Source: Bryopsis sp. KO-2023 (taxonomy: Eukaryota; Chlorophyta; Ulvophyceae; Bryopsidales; Bryopsidaceae). From it: DNA of 64,000 nucleotides. The position numbers and the translations under genes are program-made. Of the stretch, positions 1 through 12,546 are shown in pieces (positions within the stretch are counted from its first letter, which is position 1; each line of letters starts with the position of its first letter). A model generated the notes under the pieces. It saw nothing but the letters and a program-made list of their open reading frames with translations. It was not told where the DNA came from and searched no databases. The stretch is taken from positions 1,302,001-1,366,000 of the forward strand of contig BSYQ01000010.1 in assembly GCA_030272585.1 (NCBI GenBank). The letters run 5' to 3'.

Positions 1-289
1 TTGCGACCCGTAAAAAGGTTGTTGGTTTTGCATTCGGAGTAACTTCTGTTTCTTCCTTGTGGGTATTGCTTGGGGACAGCTTCAGATCAGAACCAACGCT
101 GTGGCCAGTGTACTGTTCAAGCATCCACCCGAGAAAGTCATTACGAATGCATGAGTCATCCGTTCCCTTGACAGGGTGGGGTGGTGTTTTTTTTGTGTGT
201 GTGTGTGTGAAATATTTCCTGCACCACGACGAATCTCCCTCGCTCTGTTGTTTCCGTGAGAAGAACGGAGTCTGGAGCCACAACCCACA

Positions 290-1213
290 ATGTTTTCTCT
301 GATATACGGTCTAATAGACTACATATTTAGGAAGGACGAGCTGCGAATATTGATTTTAGGCATCGATGGAGCAGGAAAGACGACGTTGTTGGAACGACTA
401 AAAAGCACCTACAGTGGAGCTGTGGGTTTACCTCCAGACAAGATACGACCGACTGTGGGGTTGAACGTGGGACGTGTCGAGGCGCTGAGTTCCAAGGTGA
501 CGCTTGCATACGAGTAGTCAGGGCAGAAATAACATCCATCTGATTTCAATACCATGGGGAGAACTCTGGGGCATATTAGCCAAAATGTTGTGAGTATAGT
601 GAGGTTATTGTTCGTGGGTTGGAAGGTGGGTTGATGGTGGGGACCTGGAAGCCAAGGTCTGATAAATAGGGGAGGGGTTCATTTGGTGTGGAGAAGAGTG
701 AGTTACCATTTACTTTATTGCATCCACACATGTCTATACGTACTGTCCGCAGTTGTTTCTGTTGAACAACAAAAGCAAAATGTGGGGAGTTTGATTCTGA
801 TTGGCAGTGGGTTTTGTGCACAGGTGATATTTTGGGATTTGGGAGGTCAATCGGGTCTCCGGACAATATGGGACAAATACTACACAGAAACACATGCAGT
901 GGTTTTTGTGGTTGATGCGTCCAATTCAGACCGTTTCGATGAGGCCAAGAATGCAATGGAAAAAGTGTTGGGCTCCAGAGAGCTGGGAGGTGCCCCTTTG
1001 TTGGTTTTGGCAAATAAGCAAGATTTGAACGGGGTCTGTGACCAAGATGTGGTGGCTGAGCATTTCGGGGTGGGAAAAATTGGAACCACAGCATGTAGAG
1101 TCGTCCCGGTCTGTGCATTGACAGGGGAAGGGGTTCGAGGGGCGGTCGACTGGTTGCTCGATGCTGTCAAGAGAAGCAGTCGAACAGCGGTCATACGGAA
1201 TAGGGTTTCTTGA
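290..1213 (+). CDS. ARFRP1: ARFRP1-type small GTPase (ARF-related protein 1)
   Basis: Two exons, 290-496 and 824-1213, join in phase 0 to give about 198 residues, against 201 in human ARFRP1. The P-loop is GIDGAGKTT (residues 24-32) and the switch-1 region keeps TVGLN. The second exon opens directly at the switch-2 motif WDLGGQ and carries the guanine-binding NKQD. The N-terminus MFSLIYGL lacks the myristoylated Gly2 of true ARFs. In this family the Met-Phe end is instead N-acetylated for Golgi targeting, which is known for Arl3p/ARFRP1 and inferred here. The family acts at the trans-Golgi, upstream of ARL1 and golgin recruitment. The donor is AAG|GTGACG and the acceptor CACAG|GTGATA. The gene converges with HBS1 downstream. 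Confidence 0.93.
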
Positions 1214-2015
1214 TGATATGGACAACGATGTTATCTTCTGTAACGGCCAGCATGAGGTTTCAAACCAATCAGGCCCAAACAAATGCAAGCAGAATTTCTG
1301 ACATTGCTGGATAGTGCTGCCCCTCATTTCTGATTTAGAGGTGCTGATGGAGTGGGGCTGGGAGGACGGATACAAAGCCTGGGAGAGAAAGGGAAGAGGT
1401 TTGTCAGGCATCTCTACATGACGAATGGGGGGAGATTGTCGGTCTGTCTGAATCACCCATACCGCTGCAAGCCATGGACGAAAAGCAAAATCAAGAAAAC
1501 TGTCAGGCTATGTGTGGCCATAACAATGAGTTACATGTTGTAGAGGGGATGTACTTTATGTGTCTGATTTCAAGGGATTTGTAAATCGATCCAGAGCCCA
1601 CAATGTTGCATCTAGACAGATAGTTTCAGATGCCAGGGATGTGTTGAGCTAAAAACACATTCCACGGTTGGTCATATTGTTGCTACAGTCTGGATGTCTT
1701 TCGTCTGGCCAATCCATTGAATGTGATTTTATGTTGCATGATTTCTGATCAATGAGTTCTGAATTGACAATTTCAACTGGTGGGATGGAGATCTGTGGCT
1801 TGCAGGGAATTGCAGCATTGAAAGAGTAGGGTAAGCATTCAGAAAGAATTGACTAAGGAGAGAGGGTGGAGGGACTTTATCCTCCAGCTGAAATTGCATC
1901 AATTCATAGACAATGTGTCAACTGCACTTTCCAGCACGATACATCAAAAGCAGGCAGTTCATGCTACTCAGACCTTCTGCCTAATGTGTAAATGACAAAA
2001 ATGATCCTTGGACAA
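1214..2015. other. Intergenic region between convergent genes
   Basis: No supported gene. It should hold the 3' UTRs of the GTPase (+) and of HBS1 (-). The + strand is G/T-rich to about 1.88 kb and then becomes A/C-rich, which places the border between the two transcription units near 1.88 kb. Confidence 0.6.
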
Positions 2016-5000
2016 TCATTCCCAAATTTTAGTCACTATCCCAACAGCAATAGTCCTTCCTTGTTGTCGCAGTGCAACTCTCCCCAAAGCTCTGTATGAC
2101 CCATACTCCTCAAGGCACATCCCTCTGGCAGGGGTGATCTCCATGATCACTGTCTGTCCCTTTGTAAGACATCGAGGCTTATTTTTCAGCACTTCGCCTG
2201 TCTTGGGGTTCAGTATTGAAATCAGCCTGGAGATGTTTCCCTCTTCCCGAACAGTGTGGGCATGCAGTGCCACAGGCTGCCCTGGGACGATTGGAACTGG
2301 AGGCTCAAGGATGATGCCTCTCAGTTCAAATTTCACAGCCACAAAACAAGGCCACTCGGTCGTGCACAGCACAGATCCAGGGAAGAGCAGAGATGCATCT
2401 ATGTCTGTCAGACCGACATCACAGCTGTCCCCCGCTTGTGCGACAGTGGCTGCCTGACAATGCCAAGAACAGGAGAAACCTCATTGCAGACAAATTCCCC
2501 AGTCAGCCCAAAGACACAACCTCAACAATTAATGAGTACCTCTCCGTCCACCTCCAGAGCTTTGATTGTGCCGATCTCTCCTGCAGGCATCGCTAGTACC
2601 TTTCCACCCACTCGCAACACGCCTCCCTCAACTTTCCCTCCGACTGCATTTTGCCCCAGGGAGCGAGTCTTAAAGACGTCAGACACGGGGAGTCGCAGGG
2701 GGACATCTGTTGGGAAAGAAGCCAATCGCAATCAGGCCAGGGCGACAACAACGGCTATTGTCCAATGAATTCCACCAAAGCACCCATTCACTGCACCTAT
2801 TTTTCTGGAAATTGGCTTGAACTTGTTGATGGCTCCAACCACGGTGCTGCCGTCCCACCATTCACCCAGTTCCGTATCACTTTCAGGCGGGCTGCACAAG
2901 AATCAACCAAGAATCAAACTTCGTTTCCTCGAGCATCTGACTATACGTTTTGCACAATCAACCCTCACTAGCAAGGATTCTTCTCCTCTGCACAGGCTGG
3001 TGCAGAGTGAATTTTTTTAATATTTTTTGGAGATGGACAACATGGCTTGTTTAAAAGGGGAGAAAAAAGCATCCCACCTTGTAAGGTTCACCCCATCTGG
3101 TGCTGAGGCAGGAAGCCATTGGATACTTTTCTCCTTGAATCCGCAACTGAGTAGGAAAGGTAACAGCAAAGCTTTGACTTCCTCGAATCTATCCTACTCG
3201 TTAAACAGCCACTCACAATGAGACATTCTTCGACATCCATCTGAGAAAAGAAAAGAAAAATGCAATCCCCAATATGAAAAAGCGTCTCAAAAAAAAAACC
3301 ACCACCTTTGAAAAGCCGCACGTGTCCAACTTTGTCACGACAACAGCCAGCTGCTCGATTCCCAAAGTTCGGGCCAATTGTGCATGCTCTCTGGTTTGAC
3401 CTCCCCCTGCTGTTCTACCAGCCACCTGACAAACACTTTCAAATCGTGAAACGATTGCAACACTTTCTTGGAAACAGCCCAATTTCCCAAGAAGTATTCA
3501 AAACTAAATAAACCAACACACCTCAAAGCCAGCTTCGAAGCCTGAAATCGAGCCATCCACGCACAACATAGCAGCATCCGCCTGAGCTGCTCCTGATATC
3601 ATGTTTGGAACGAAGTCCCTGCAAGGTCATCCGAACAATATTCCCTCATTCACAGGACGATTGACATCCAGCTCCATGTCCAAAGCGCTGTGCACACATC
3701 CCTTGATTCCCAGGATACTGTCATGCGACACATCCAGGAAATAACACACTAGAAAAAGACACTGGAGTGTGTCAGTGTAATTTGAAGCTTCATGATCTGG
3801 AAAACACCTGACGTCGAAAACATACCTGTGACCTGGGGCATCCAGCAATGTCACTTGATACTTCTCAGTTTGAAATCGAGACATCGCAATGTCCACAGTA
3901 ACCCCCCTTTCCCTCTCCTCAGGCCGCTCGTCAAGTGCCCAGGCCCAACTGAAAGAAGCCTGCAGGACAAACAAAACTATGGGAGGCAATACATATCATC
4001 CCATCACTGAGACGATTTTGAGCTGCATTCAGAAACTCCAGTGTCCCTACCTTCCCCATTTGAGCAGCCTCTTTCTTGTTTTTGTGCATCTCCTTTTGAC
4101 CAATCTGCCCCAAGTCATACAAGAGTCTTCCCATCAATGTTGATTTACCAGCATCAACATGACCCAAGACCACCAAGTGGAGCTTACTTCGGGCCCCATC
4201 TGCAGCTGCTTGATTAGCTGCTTTTTCACACAGCCTGCAAAAAAATTAACACTGCTGTCTCCCCAAACTTGCCTGATCCATGGCTTCAGAAAAATTTCTC
4301 CCTTGGTCAGCATTGTTTTTAGCCACCGGAGACAAACTCCTGCATCCATTTCCAATTGTTGTTTTGTTTTTCCATATTTTCTCACCTCACCAGTTCTGGT
4401 TCCATTTCATATTCCGATAGTGGTTTACGGACATGGACCTTCTTTGGGTTTTTTTCCATTTGCATGGAAGCTTCCTCACGTTCGGTTACTTGCAACTCAT
4501 TAATGCCTTCGCCAATCTCCTCCACACCAGAAGCTGAGGCTCGAGAGTCACTACCTGCAACACTAAAAAATAAAAACATCAAAAGGTTTCCCACAATGAC
4601 TCATCAGAACACCGTCAAAGTCCCAAGAAACCATTAGCACAGGGAACCTCTTTCAAAAACGACAGGCCATCCACGAATAGCCAGCAACCCAAATTGCTCA
4701 TCCCGATCAATTTCTTTTTTTCATAAGTTTAAAGTTTTTACCTCGAGTCCTTGCAGCTTGGACTGCATCGTCTGGGGAGGGCTCATTGAAATCGTATTTC
4801 TGGATGTTGCCCGGGTCTGCAGGACTGACAGGGAAGCTGTGCCCTGGACTACCTTTCGAAACCTTCTTTACGACTGTGAATCAGCAATAGACAATAGACT
4901 CAAACTCAGTTGGGAGATAATGAGGGACAGTCCACTGAAATCAGCTGCAGTAAGCATAAATAACTTGAATTGTGTCTGGGGGTGGATACAGAAATTTCTA

Positions 5001-5633
5001 AAAACGGGTTGGAAGGGGATTGTGGTGTTGGCCTACCACCCTTCTGCAGTTTTCCATCAGGCCTTGATGGCGGTGGGTCACATAAATACTGAGCCAGCGG
5101 AGAGGCACCTGCTGTTGCTGCTGGAGCTGAGGGTTTCTTGGCTTTCCCTTTGCCTTTTGCAGTGCTTCCCGTCACGCCCGCTGAACCCTTAGCAGCACCA
5201 AATGCTGTTTCAGATTTCACTTGGGGCTCAAAGCGATTCCTAATTAAACATTATCTCATGAAGATTTTAAAACAATGAATACACACACAACAACACTCCA
5301 CTCCATCTTCTATTTTCTGAATAGGTTTAATACCAACAATACAGGTGGAGGGCTAGTTTTGGGGTTGATGGGCGGGAGATCCACCCCATCAAACACCTTG
5401 AAAGTATTGAAAGACCACAAAAGAAAGAATGACAGGTGAGTGCCGCCGCCAGTCACAACTTGACAAGCGTGGGCGTGAGATCAGACCTTCTGGTCCGCTG
5501 CTGCTGGTTTTTTCGGTGGTGTTTTCTTGGGTTGCCCAGCAGGAGCGTCGTCGTAATCTCCATAGTCGTCTTCGTAGTATTCGTCGTAGTCCAAATCGTC
5601 TTCGTCATAATATCCACCGCGTTGTCTGGACAT
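2016..5633 (-). CDS. HBS1: HBS1-type translational GTPase (ribosome rescue factor)
   Basis: Multi-exon minus-strand gene with about 12-13 exons. Exon 1 (5633-5487) starts [13 protein letters not shown], an acidic Tyr/Asp-rich N-terminus like HBS1. Later exons carry [12 protein letters not shown] (4744-4870), the P-loop GHVDAGKST (near 4150), RGVTVD and DAPGH (near 3860-3970), [13 protein letters not shown] (near 3535-3600), GGQTREH with the G4 motif TKLD (3308-3396), a linker (near 3090-3180 and 2773-2900) and the EF1A-like domains II (2542-2708) and III (to the stop at 2016). HBS1 works with Pelota/Dom34 in the cytosol to release stalled ribosomes during no-go and non-stop decay. The order and spacing of motifs, and the HBS1-specific SPDD box before the G domain, favour HBS1 over eRF3 or EF1A. 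G4 is TKLD rather than the usual NKxD. One exon between exon 1 and about 5235 is uncertain. Confidence 0.9.
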
Positions 5634-6250
5634 CGTGGCTCGTGAACCCGCAAGCCAAAGACGCACCTCTCAACTAAAAGTCGTCGGCCCATTGCTTGAG
5701 TACGTAAGCCCATTAATCAGCGTTCTGTCGTCAGCACCCCATTCCACACTGATTTCCTCAAAATGAAGTACAATTTTTGGCGTTGGAAGAGTCCCTGTGG
5801 ATGGAGGCCCCTTCTGCAATCCACATCGAAGAGAACCCACCTGCATCCGATCTGTGAAACTCGGCACGATTCATGCTTGGTGCTCCATGATCTCGGCGTT
5901 GCAGAAGGGAAGCAGCCTGGCAGGGATGACAGCGAGGGGTCTTCTGGAAAGCTCGACGTGGTGGTCTTTCTTGGTACCCAGGGTGGGAAAACCATGCCCT
6001 GCTTGGCGTCGTGGCGAGCTGAGAGGGAGGCATATTTTTCGGTTGGCTGCAGGGGATCTTCCCAATGCCAGGAAAAAGGAGGGGCTTGGGAAAGCAATCA
6101 AGCAAGTAACTGATCATCCGCTGAATTTCAAACTGGAAATGTTGAGAATCATTCTGCTGGTGGTGGTGTGCTCTGAATTCGCCTGACTGTGACCCGCATG
6201 GCACACCTACATGGAGCTGGATGAATGATGCAAGAGTTTTGTGTCCTCAG
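5634..6250. promoter_or_regulatory. Divergent promoter region HBS1 / RNR1-like, with possible first exon of RNR1
   Basis: Lies between the HBS1 start (5633, -) and the first firm RNR1 exon (6251 or slightly earlier, +). A + strand open frame at 5797-6105 contains a Ser/Thr/Arg-rich stretch from MISALQKG (5887), which would suit an organelle transit peptide, and GTAAC at 6106 could be its donor. Its phase does not join cleanly to the acceptor at 6250 (TCCTCAG), so the true first exon stays unresolved. Confidence 0.4.
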
Positions 6251-9200
6251 GATTGACAAGCAGTCGAAAAAAACACTGGCAGCACCTGCACGCGTGTCGA
6301 ATCTGCCCTTTGGGGATGGACTGCGGGTGGGGGCATTGATTGAATTTCGCACCAACCATGCCCTCTCTTTGGGTGTAATTGAAGGAAGCAACAGGGGGAA
6401 ATGGATAGTCAGAGACCAGGTACTGCCTCGTGTCTGGCCCGTTGGCAGGCCTAGGATGCAAAAAAACGTGCCTTGGTGAAAGAGCATTCTCTGATATGTG
6501 TATATTGGCTTTGTGGCAGATTGGGACCGAATTTTCTGTGAGAAATCAAGATGTCACATTGCTGCTCCCTGGCAAAGAATACACTCGAAGGGATGTTCGA
6601 GACTTTTTGGAAGATGCCAGCTCCATGGATTCGAATTTAGTCCAGGCAAGGCTTTGTTACGTGTTGCACCACATTGTATTAGGTTGAAAGCCATCTAACT
6701 GCCCCACTTATTGTTTTTCTCTTCTATTGCGTTCATTGAGCGGGCACCACCTCCAACCATATCAGTTAAAATGGGGTTTTAATTTGAAATAAATGGTGTT
6801 GTTACCAGATTGCATGGAGTACAGCGAAGGAGCTACCTGAACCAATTAAGCTGGAAGATATGGCAAGGATTATGCTGGGTGGAACTTCGCCTCAATCGCT
6901 CTACAGTGCATATGCTGCATTGAAGGAGCAAACGAAGTATTTCAGGCAGGTAAAGGGGACGTCCCGAGCGGGTAATGACTGTGGGTCAATAACAGGTGGC
7001 AGGATATAATCAGAAATGCTAAAAATTCAGGAAAGCCTCTGGGAGTGGTTTTGCATCTAACGACTCAGTGACTTGCCAGCTTTCCAGACCTCGCATTTTT
7101 CCCTCGCATTAATATCATTATTATTATTATTATCATTATTATCATCATCATTATTATTATTATTACTGATTTGATGGTGTGCAGGCAGGAAAGGATCCAC
7201 CATCATACCACCGCATAAATTCGTCCATCGATGGCCACAATGATGGCTTGGAAAAAGCTAGACAGGCGCACGCTGCCCGTCAGAAGAGCATGAAATCCTT
7301 TGCAGATGCCGTTTCAGAAGCTCTCAAGGATCCCAACAAACGAGGCATCTCACGTTGGGAGGGTGGTCCACACGAAGAGCGCATCAGGGCCCTGAAGGAT
7401 TTGGCTCTGGGCCCAGGGCCTTGGATAGATGTCCGAAACCTTGCAGTGGAGAGCTTGAGGGCACTGAATATGAGCTTAACACCCAATGGGGCAGTGACGT
7501 TGCTGGAGGAGCTGGGAATTGTTGATAGGCACGCTCCGTTGGCACTGATCAGAGCAGGGATGGCTCAGGGATTTGACGCTAAATTGGAGGCAGAGGCGGA
7601 GGTATAGATGGCTTTCTCTTGTTACGGTGTTCAAGAATGGTGGCATGATCTTCTTGAAAAAACGATACTCTGAGCACTTACTTCCGACTGTGGGTGTATC
7701 CCGATCTGATGCTTCACCTTGCTGGAAAAATGAGCATGGATTGAAAATATCCCATATGGAAGTGGCAGGGAGCACAGTTTCCAAAAATTGCAAGGACTAT
7801 TTTTGAGCTTATTCCTTTTGTTTTGTTTTCAATCTCAAAGAGCATCATGGCAAGTGCTGTGGCGGGTGCTTCCCATCCCGAGGATATCCACCGAAAAGAC
7901 CTGACTCATCTCCGGGCCATTTCGATCGATAACAAGGGCACCGAGGAGATAGATGATGCTTTGAGTATAGAGCATCTTGAGGATGGAAAGGTTAAAATAT
8001 GGGTTCATGTGGCGGATGTCTCGCGATGGATTGAGTTTGGCAGCAAACTGGATCTGGAAGGCATGCAAAGAGCGATTGCCATGTACCTGCCCACAGAAAC
8101 GGTACATTTAATGAGAAACACTCCATTTTGGCGCCTTCTTTCAGTGATATTTTTTTGACTGAGCCCATCATTGGAATTTTTTGTGGGGGATATCCATTTC
8201 ATGCACGAGTAAGCGTCCTGTTGATGTGCCAATCGGCATCTGCATTGTAACCTAGGGTTGGGAATTGTCCGGACACACACGTTGCTGAGTCGCTTTCAAT
8301 GCCTTTTTAGATCCCTTGCTTTCCGTGGATGTTGGCCAGGGGTACTCTGAGTTTGAACGAAGGGAAGGAATGCATGGCTCTTAGCACTGGCGTCATATTG
8401 AAGGACAACGGCGAAATTGAAAGCAAAGAAATCATCTTGTCAAGAATCAAGCCAACGAATAACCTGTCCTACTCTGATGTGGATGAAATTCTGGAGAAAG
8501 GAGGCGATACAGATGTGAATGTCCTTCATGAAATGGTCAAGAAAAGGTCAAAATGCTGAGATAAAGCACAGTACTTTGTTCTGTTTTTTCTATTGAGCTG
8601 TGTTGGCTGGAGGGAGAGATGATGGACTGCGTTTCACTCTGTTAAAAACTTTGTTTCAGGGCAAAATGGCGAACGAAACAGGGTGCCATTTCGATCGATC
8701 TGCCGGAGTGTGTTGTGAGGGTGGATGTGAAAAATGGGGAAGAAGAGCCTGAAGTTTTATTGAAAAAGAAGCAGGATACACCGGCCAAGGCAATGGTTGA
8801 GGAGATGATGATTCTGGCAAACGAAGTTGCTGGCATAATTGGTCCGAAACACCCTTCACTGAAATTAAACCACATCCTTGCCAACCTCTTCTGGTCATGT
8901 GTTCATCAGGATTTTCTTGGCTGTCAAGTATTTCTTCTTTACCCAAATAAAGAAATATCGCCTGATTGAGGATTTCAGCCATGATGCAAAAAGCTCTATA
9001 TGCAGGAAAGAAAAATGTTTGCTCTTTCACTGCAGGAAAAGAAGCTGGCCTGGCACTTCCTTATCGCACTCAACCACCTCCGATGCCCCTTGACAAAGGT
9101 CTTCTGTCCAAGATTCCTGAAGGGCTGTGTGTGGCGGCCGCCCTGAGGAGAAGAATGACGAGCGTGGTGGTTCAATGCCATGCACCTGGCTGTCATGCGA

Positions 9201-9770
9201 GCCTGGGAGTCCAGGCATATGTCCAGGCCACTTCACCAATAAGAAGGTACCACGAATAAATTGACAATCGTTCAGGAGGAATTTCCGTCAACTTCTGGCT
9301 AGGTTTTATCACCATTCGGGACACAGAGCTTCATTCATTTTGGTCAGGGTTTGCTGTGTTCATTTGACATGCCTATTGTATGTATCATTTGCAGGGTAGT
9401 CGATTTGCTGGCACACCGCCAGCTGAAATCCCATATTATTGGGATGGCACCGCCCGTGAATGTATCTCTCCTGGAGAGCTTTCTGAGCAAAATGGCGCAA
9501 TACAGTCACCTCCGTTCCAAGGTCCAAACAAACTCCGAGAATTATTGGATCGCTGAGTACTTCCGGCAGAACATGTCGACCAAAACATGGAAAGGCTTGG
9601 TGTTGATTTGGAAGAAAAAGCCTCAGCGCATAGCATCAGTTTTGCTCCTAGATTTTGGTTTGGAAGTGCCGGTGCGAATTGTTAGAGACATCAATGTAGG
9701 GGATACATTGGAGCTTTGTGTGGAAAAAGTGGATGTTAAGAGCGGGATGTTTCGCCTGGGTGAGAAATAG
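6225..9770 (+). CDS. RNR1: RNR1-like organellar RNase II/R exoribonuclease
   Basis: Nine exons read in frame: about 6251-6419, 6520-6645, 6809-6949, 7185-7601, 7841-8101, 8311-8546, 8660-8841, 9036-9246 and 9395-9770, giving about 705 residues plus an unknown N-terminus. Arabidopsis RNR1, as I recall it, is about 800. An N-terminal barrel-like region (VGALIEFRTN, GKWIVRDQ) precedes the RNB catalytic domain with SIDNKGTEEIDDALS, IWVHVADVSRW, ATSPIRR and a C-terminal S1-like barrel. The family degrades RNA 3' to 5' and matures 16S/23S rRNA and mRNA 3' ends in plastids and mitochondria. Features shared with the plant protein include the EID variant of the catalytic acidic cluster and GLALPYR after the first half of RNB. 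The intron at 6646-6808 is GC-AG. The start is uncertain because an organelle transit peptide should be added by an upstream exon. Confidence 0.88.
7104..7166. repeat. ATT/ATC trinucleotide microsatellite in an RNR1 intron
   Basis: An imperfect run of ATT with scattered ATC units, just before the acceptor at 7184. It lies wholly within the intron. Confidence 0.85.
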
Positions 9771-10433
9771 CAGCAGCGAGGATAGGACGCTGTGGCTGGA
9801 AAGGAGTGGAAGGGGTCTACTGTGTGCGTCAGTATCAGGATTTTGACCTTGCCTGGTCGGCTGTCAGAGACATTTTTGAAGTAACTTTCCTGTAGGTAGT
9901 GTCTCTGCAATGGGTTTGCCTCGATAAAAAACAAAATGGGAGCAAAACGATAGCAAGAGGGTGCAATATTTTGTAAACTGAAATAGTTGATGTTGCACAG
10001 GGCTATACCAGCTCACTCCCAATCATGACCAAGGGGGGGTAAAGGACCAAAAATCTTTATCAAGATGGTCTAAGATGGACTAAGTCATTTTTGAGACCCA
10101 CTGCAACAACTGGAAATGCCAATCCGACACTGGATGTTCGAATTCAAGATAACAGTTGGGTGTGTAACACGCACGCCAAGACAGGACCTTGTTCATATGT
10201 ACGTTTTCGTCCCAGTCTCACTGAACTGATTCGACACCTTGGGGCCGTCAGAGCGCCTTCATTTGATGCGGACCGTCCTCTTTCTGCTGGGATTCGCTCT
10301 GTCCTGCTTGTACATCCGGTTGCTGTAGAGCAAAATAGTTTCAGATCCGCTCGGTCCGAAAGCACGAATCGGGAAAACGGGGCGTAGCGTCTGAGCAAGA
10401 GGACCTGTTGAAGTTGCATTCTGACTCGAGCTA
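9771..10433. other. Intergenic region, RNR1 3' side and paralog A promoter
   Basis: No supported exon. CpG content rises from about 10.2 kb towards the start at 10434, as it does upstream of other genes here, so the right half is probably promoter and 5' UTR. Long minus-strand frames here are shadows. Confidence 0.5.
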
Positions 10434-10881
10434 ATGGCGGCGGGGTCAGCATGGCTGGATACGTTGGTGGATGAGGACACAGGTGTGGCCTGTCCTCGCC
10501 TGCAAATGTACAATGATGGCACTGGGCTGGTGATCGAGTACCCTTGGTACACCAGGTGAGCATAGAACCGAATGCTCCCGCAAGAAACGAAGGAAATGTT
10601 CGAGTTTCTGTTCTTTCTCCGACAAACATCTCACCAAAAAAAATCCTGGGGTTTTTTGGCACAGTGAGATCGACAGGGATGACCCCTCTGGCGGCGGCGT
10701 GTTGCACCGTGCGATCTCGAAACTGACGGCGACTGTTACCCACATGATTCCCCATACGAGGTTAGGCGTTGATCTAGCGATTTTCGGTGGCGTCGTGTGC
10801 GGAAGTCTTGTGGGATTGATGGCCGGTGGAGGGTCGTTGTCACTGGGCGGAGCGATCGGAGCTGCAGGTGGGAAGAATTAG
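10434..10881 (+). CDS. Small membrane protein with YNDGTG motif (paralog A), unknown function
   Basis: Two exons, 10434-10555 and 10665-10881, join through a split codon (AG+T, phase 2) to give about 112 residues. The N-terminal part carries PRLQMYNDGTGLVIEYPW. Exon 2 has a hydrophilic EIDRDD segment, an amphipathic helix-like stretch and a Gly-rich hydrophobic segment (VDLAIFGGVVCGSLVGLMAGG) that looks like one membrane helix near the C-terminus. I do not recognise the family. The gene at 31326-32033 shares the motif, the intron phase, the intron position to within about one codon, and the C-terminal hydrophobic segment, which supports both being real. The protein could be tail-anchored; that is inferred from the layout. 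Confidence 0.62.
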
Positions 10882-12546
10882 AGATCTCACAATTCTAGCT
10901 GCTTCGATTAACACCCATGAATTGATTTCGAGCTGATGTTTTATTTTTTTTCTGGCTTGCAGTAAAAAATGGCTTCCTGGCTGGTGTCTTTTGACACATT
11001 TGACACCGACCAGAGTTGAGTGGACAGCGTGTGAGCCACTCAACGGTTGAGTGTCCTTTTTTGGTAGTACTTTTTTTGTGAGTGATCATCATTTTCCAAT
11101 GAAGAGGTTTTTTTTTTTCAGCATTTCTGAAAGCCATAAGCAATAACCACAAAAATGGCTTCTCCGTGAATGAGGTTAACTTTTGGCACACAAATATATG
11201 TATATGTATAATTATATATACTAGGTGCAATAAATGTCATTACACTTGTTTGGCATGGACAAAGAAAAAACAAATCACCGACTGCAAGAAGAGCACATGG
11301 GGAGCTTCGTGAAACTGCCAGATGTATGAACTGAGAGTGCATGGGGGTCGTTCAGTGGAGCCCATCCACAATAGAGCTAGAAATTTGTTGGGGATTGACT
11401 TTTCAGAAAACAATTAGTGAAATCTGGAAAAAAAAGAAAGAAACCACTATTCGGATGGCCCGAATGCTTTTTGAAAGAATAAATGTGTTGCTCGCCGTCG
11501 GCTTGGTGGGAGAATAAATCTTTTCTGGAAAGACCAACAACGAGAGGCTGGCTCTTTTGTTTGAAGGATGTGTTTGAAGTCAAAGTGACTGACTGGGGGG
11601 GAACTTTGCTCCATATCCTTCGATTGCTCTGTGCATTTTTCGAGGTTCTTTGAGCTGTTAACAATTGAATACAGAAGTTGGAAGGTCTTTTGATCCTTCC
11701 GTTTTGAAATGGGGGGAATAAACCAAAGTGCTAAAGTATGGCCTGTAGAGCTTGGCAGTTGCGGAGGAAAAAGAGTTGTTGCGGAGGAAGATGTTGAATT
11801 CAGTGGCAATTTTTTTTTCAGTGTGATATTTTGGGAAACTGATAATATAATGCAACAATCATGGCAGCTCATCCTAATTGCTTTTTCTTTTTTTTGCTTT
11901 TGATGGGGTGGGGGGGTTGGGAGTGACTTTTTTTGAGAAGGGAAATAAATGGCCGTGCACACTACGAATAAGACTGAAATGGGAGGAAGGATCTTAAGGA
12001 TCTCACAGTCACTTTTGAAAAAGAATGGGGGAGGGGAATTGTTCGCAGCAACTCGAGGCGATTGTAACTATCAAAAACAGTTGGTTGCCAAACCTGGTTT
12101 GTTTCCTGGTTTCATTCACAGCAACTGGAGATGCTCATAACTGTTGAGAATTTTTGGCTGCCAGGGTGGTTGAAAGAAAACCTGAAGCCCAGTGCATCCC
12201 TTGTCTCTCCAAATACCCAACTTACCCAGCTGGAAGTTTTTGGACTCTTGATACAATGCACGCGTTTCTCTGTCTGTCTGCTCCATTTGGCAACAAGCAT
12301 CAAAGTCGATGTTGTTTCTTTCAGCAACCTCGGTGAGCAACGACTGGGACACCACCACGAAAGCCTAAACTACCTTGTCAGTCGCACGTGTTGGTGCATG
12401 AGTCAACTTTTTTGAGTGCTTGGTGCACAGTGGTGGAACGTGCTGCGAAGTTTTGAATTGCGATTCTTAGAGACTTCCTCCTTTTGCCCAGTGCATCGAC
12501 CGTTGGCCTTCGTTGTTGGTGGACTTGACGCCACGAGAGTTTCACC
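10882..12546. other. G/T-rich region downstream of paralog A, then SKP1 promoter
   Basis: The + strand is G/T-rich with T and G homopolymers from about 10.9 to 12.0 kb, like the sense strand of 3' UTRs elsewhere here, so it is probably a long 3' UTR of paralog A. A minus-strand stretch at 12200-12358 looks faintly protein-like and has a GTAAGT after it, but it has no ATG and no partner exon. 12.4-12.55 kb is the probable SKP1 promoter. Confidence 0.4.

Noticed and set aside
3208-3240. Possible small HBS1 exon reading MDVEECLI between good splice-like sites
   Set aside because: Skipping it gives [17 protein letters not shown], which matches HBS1 spacing exactly, so it is intronic.
5717-6204. 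Several overlapping minus-strand frames of 76-148 residues upstream of HBS1
   Set aside because: They occupy all frames of the same GC-balanced stretch, and HBS1 already has a convincing start at 5633. They are probably chance frames in promoter DNA.
10144-10755. Minus-strand frame of 203 residues over paralog A
   Set aside because: It is antisense to both exons and the intron of paralog A, has no motif, and is explained by high GC in this stretch.
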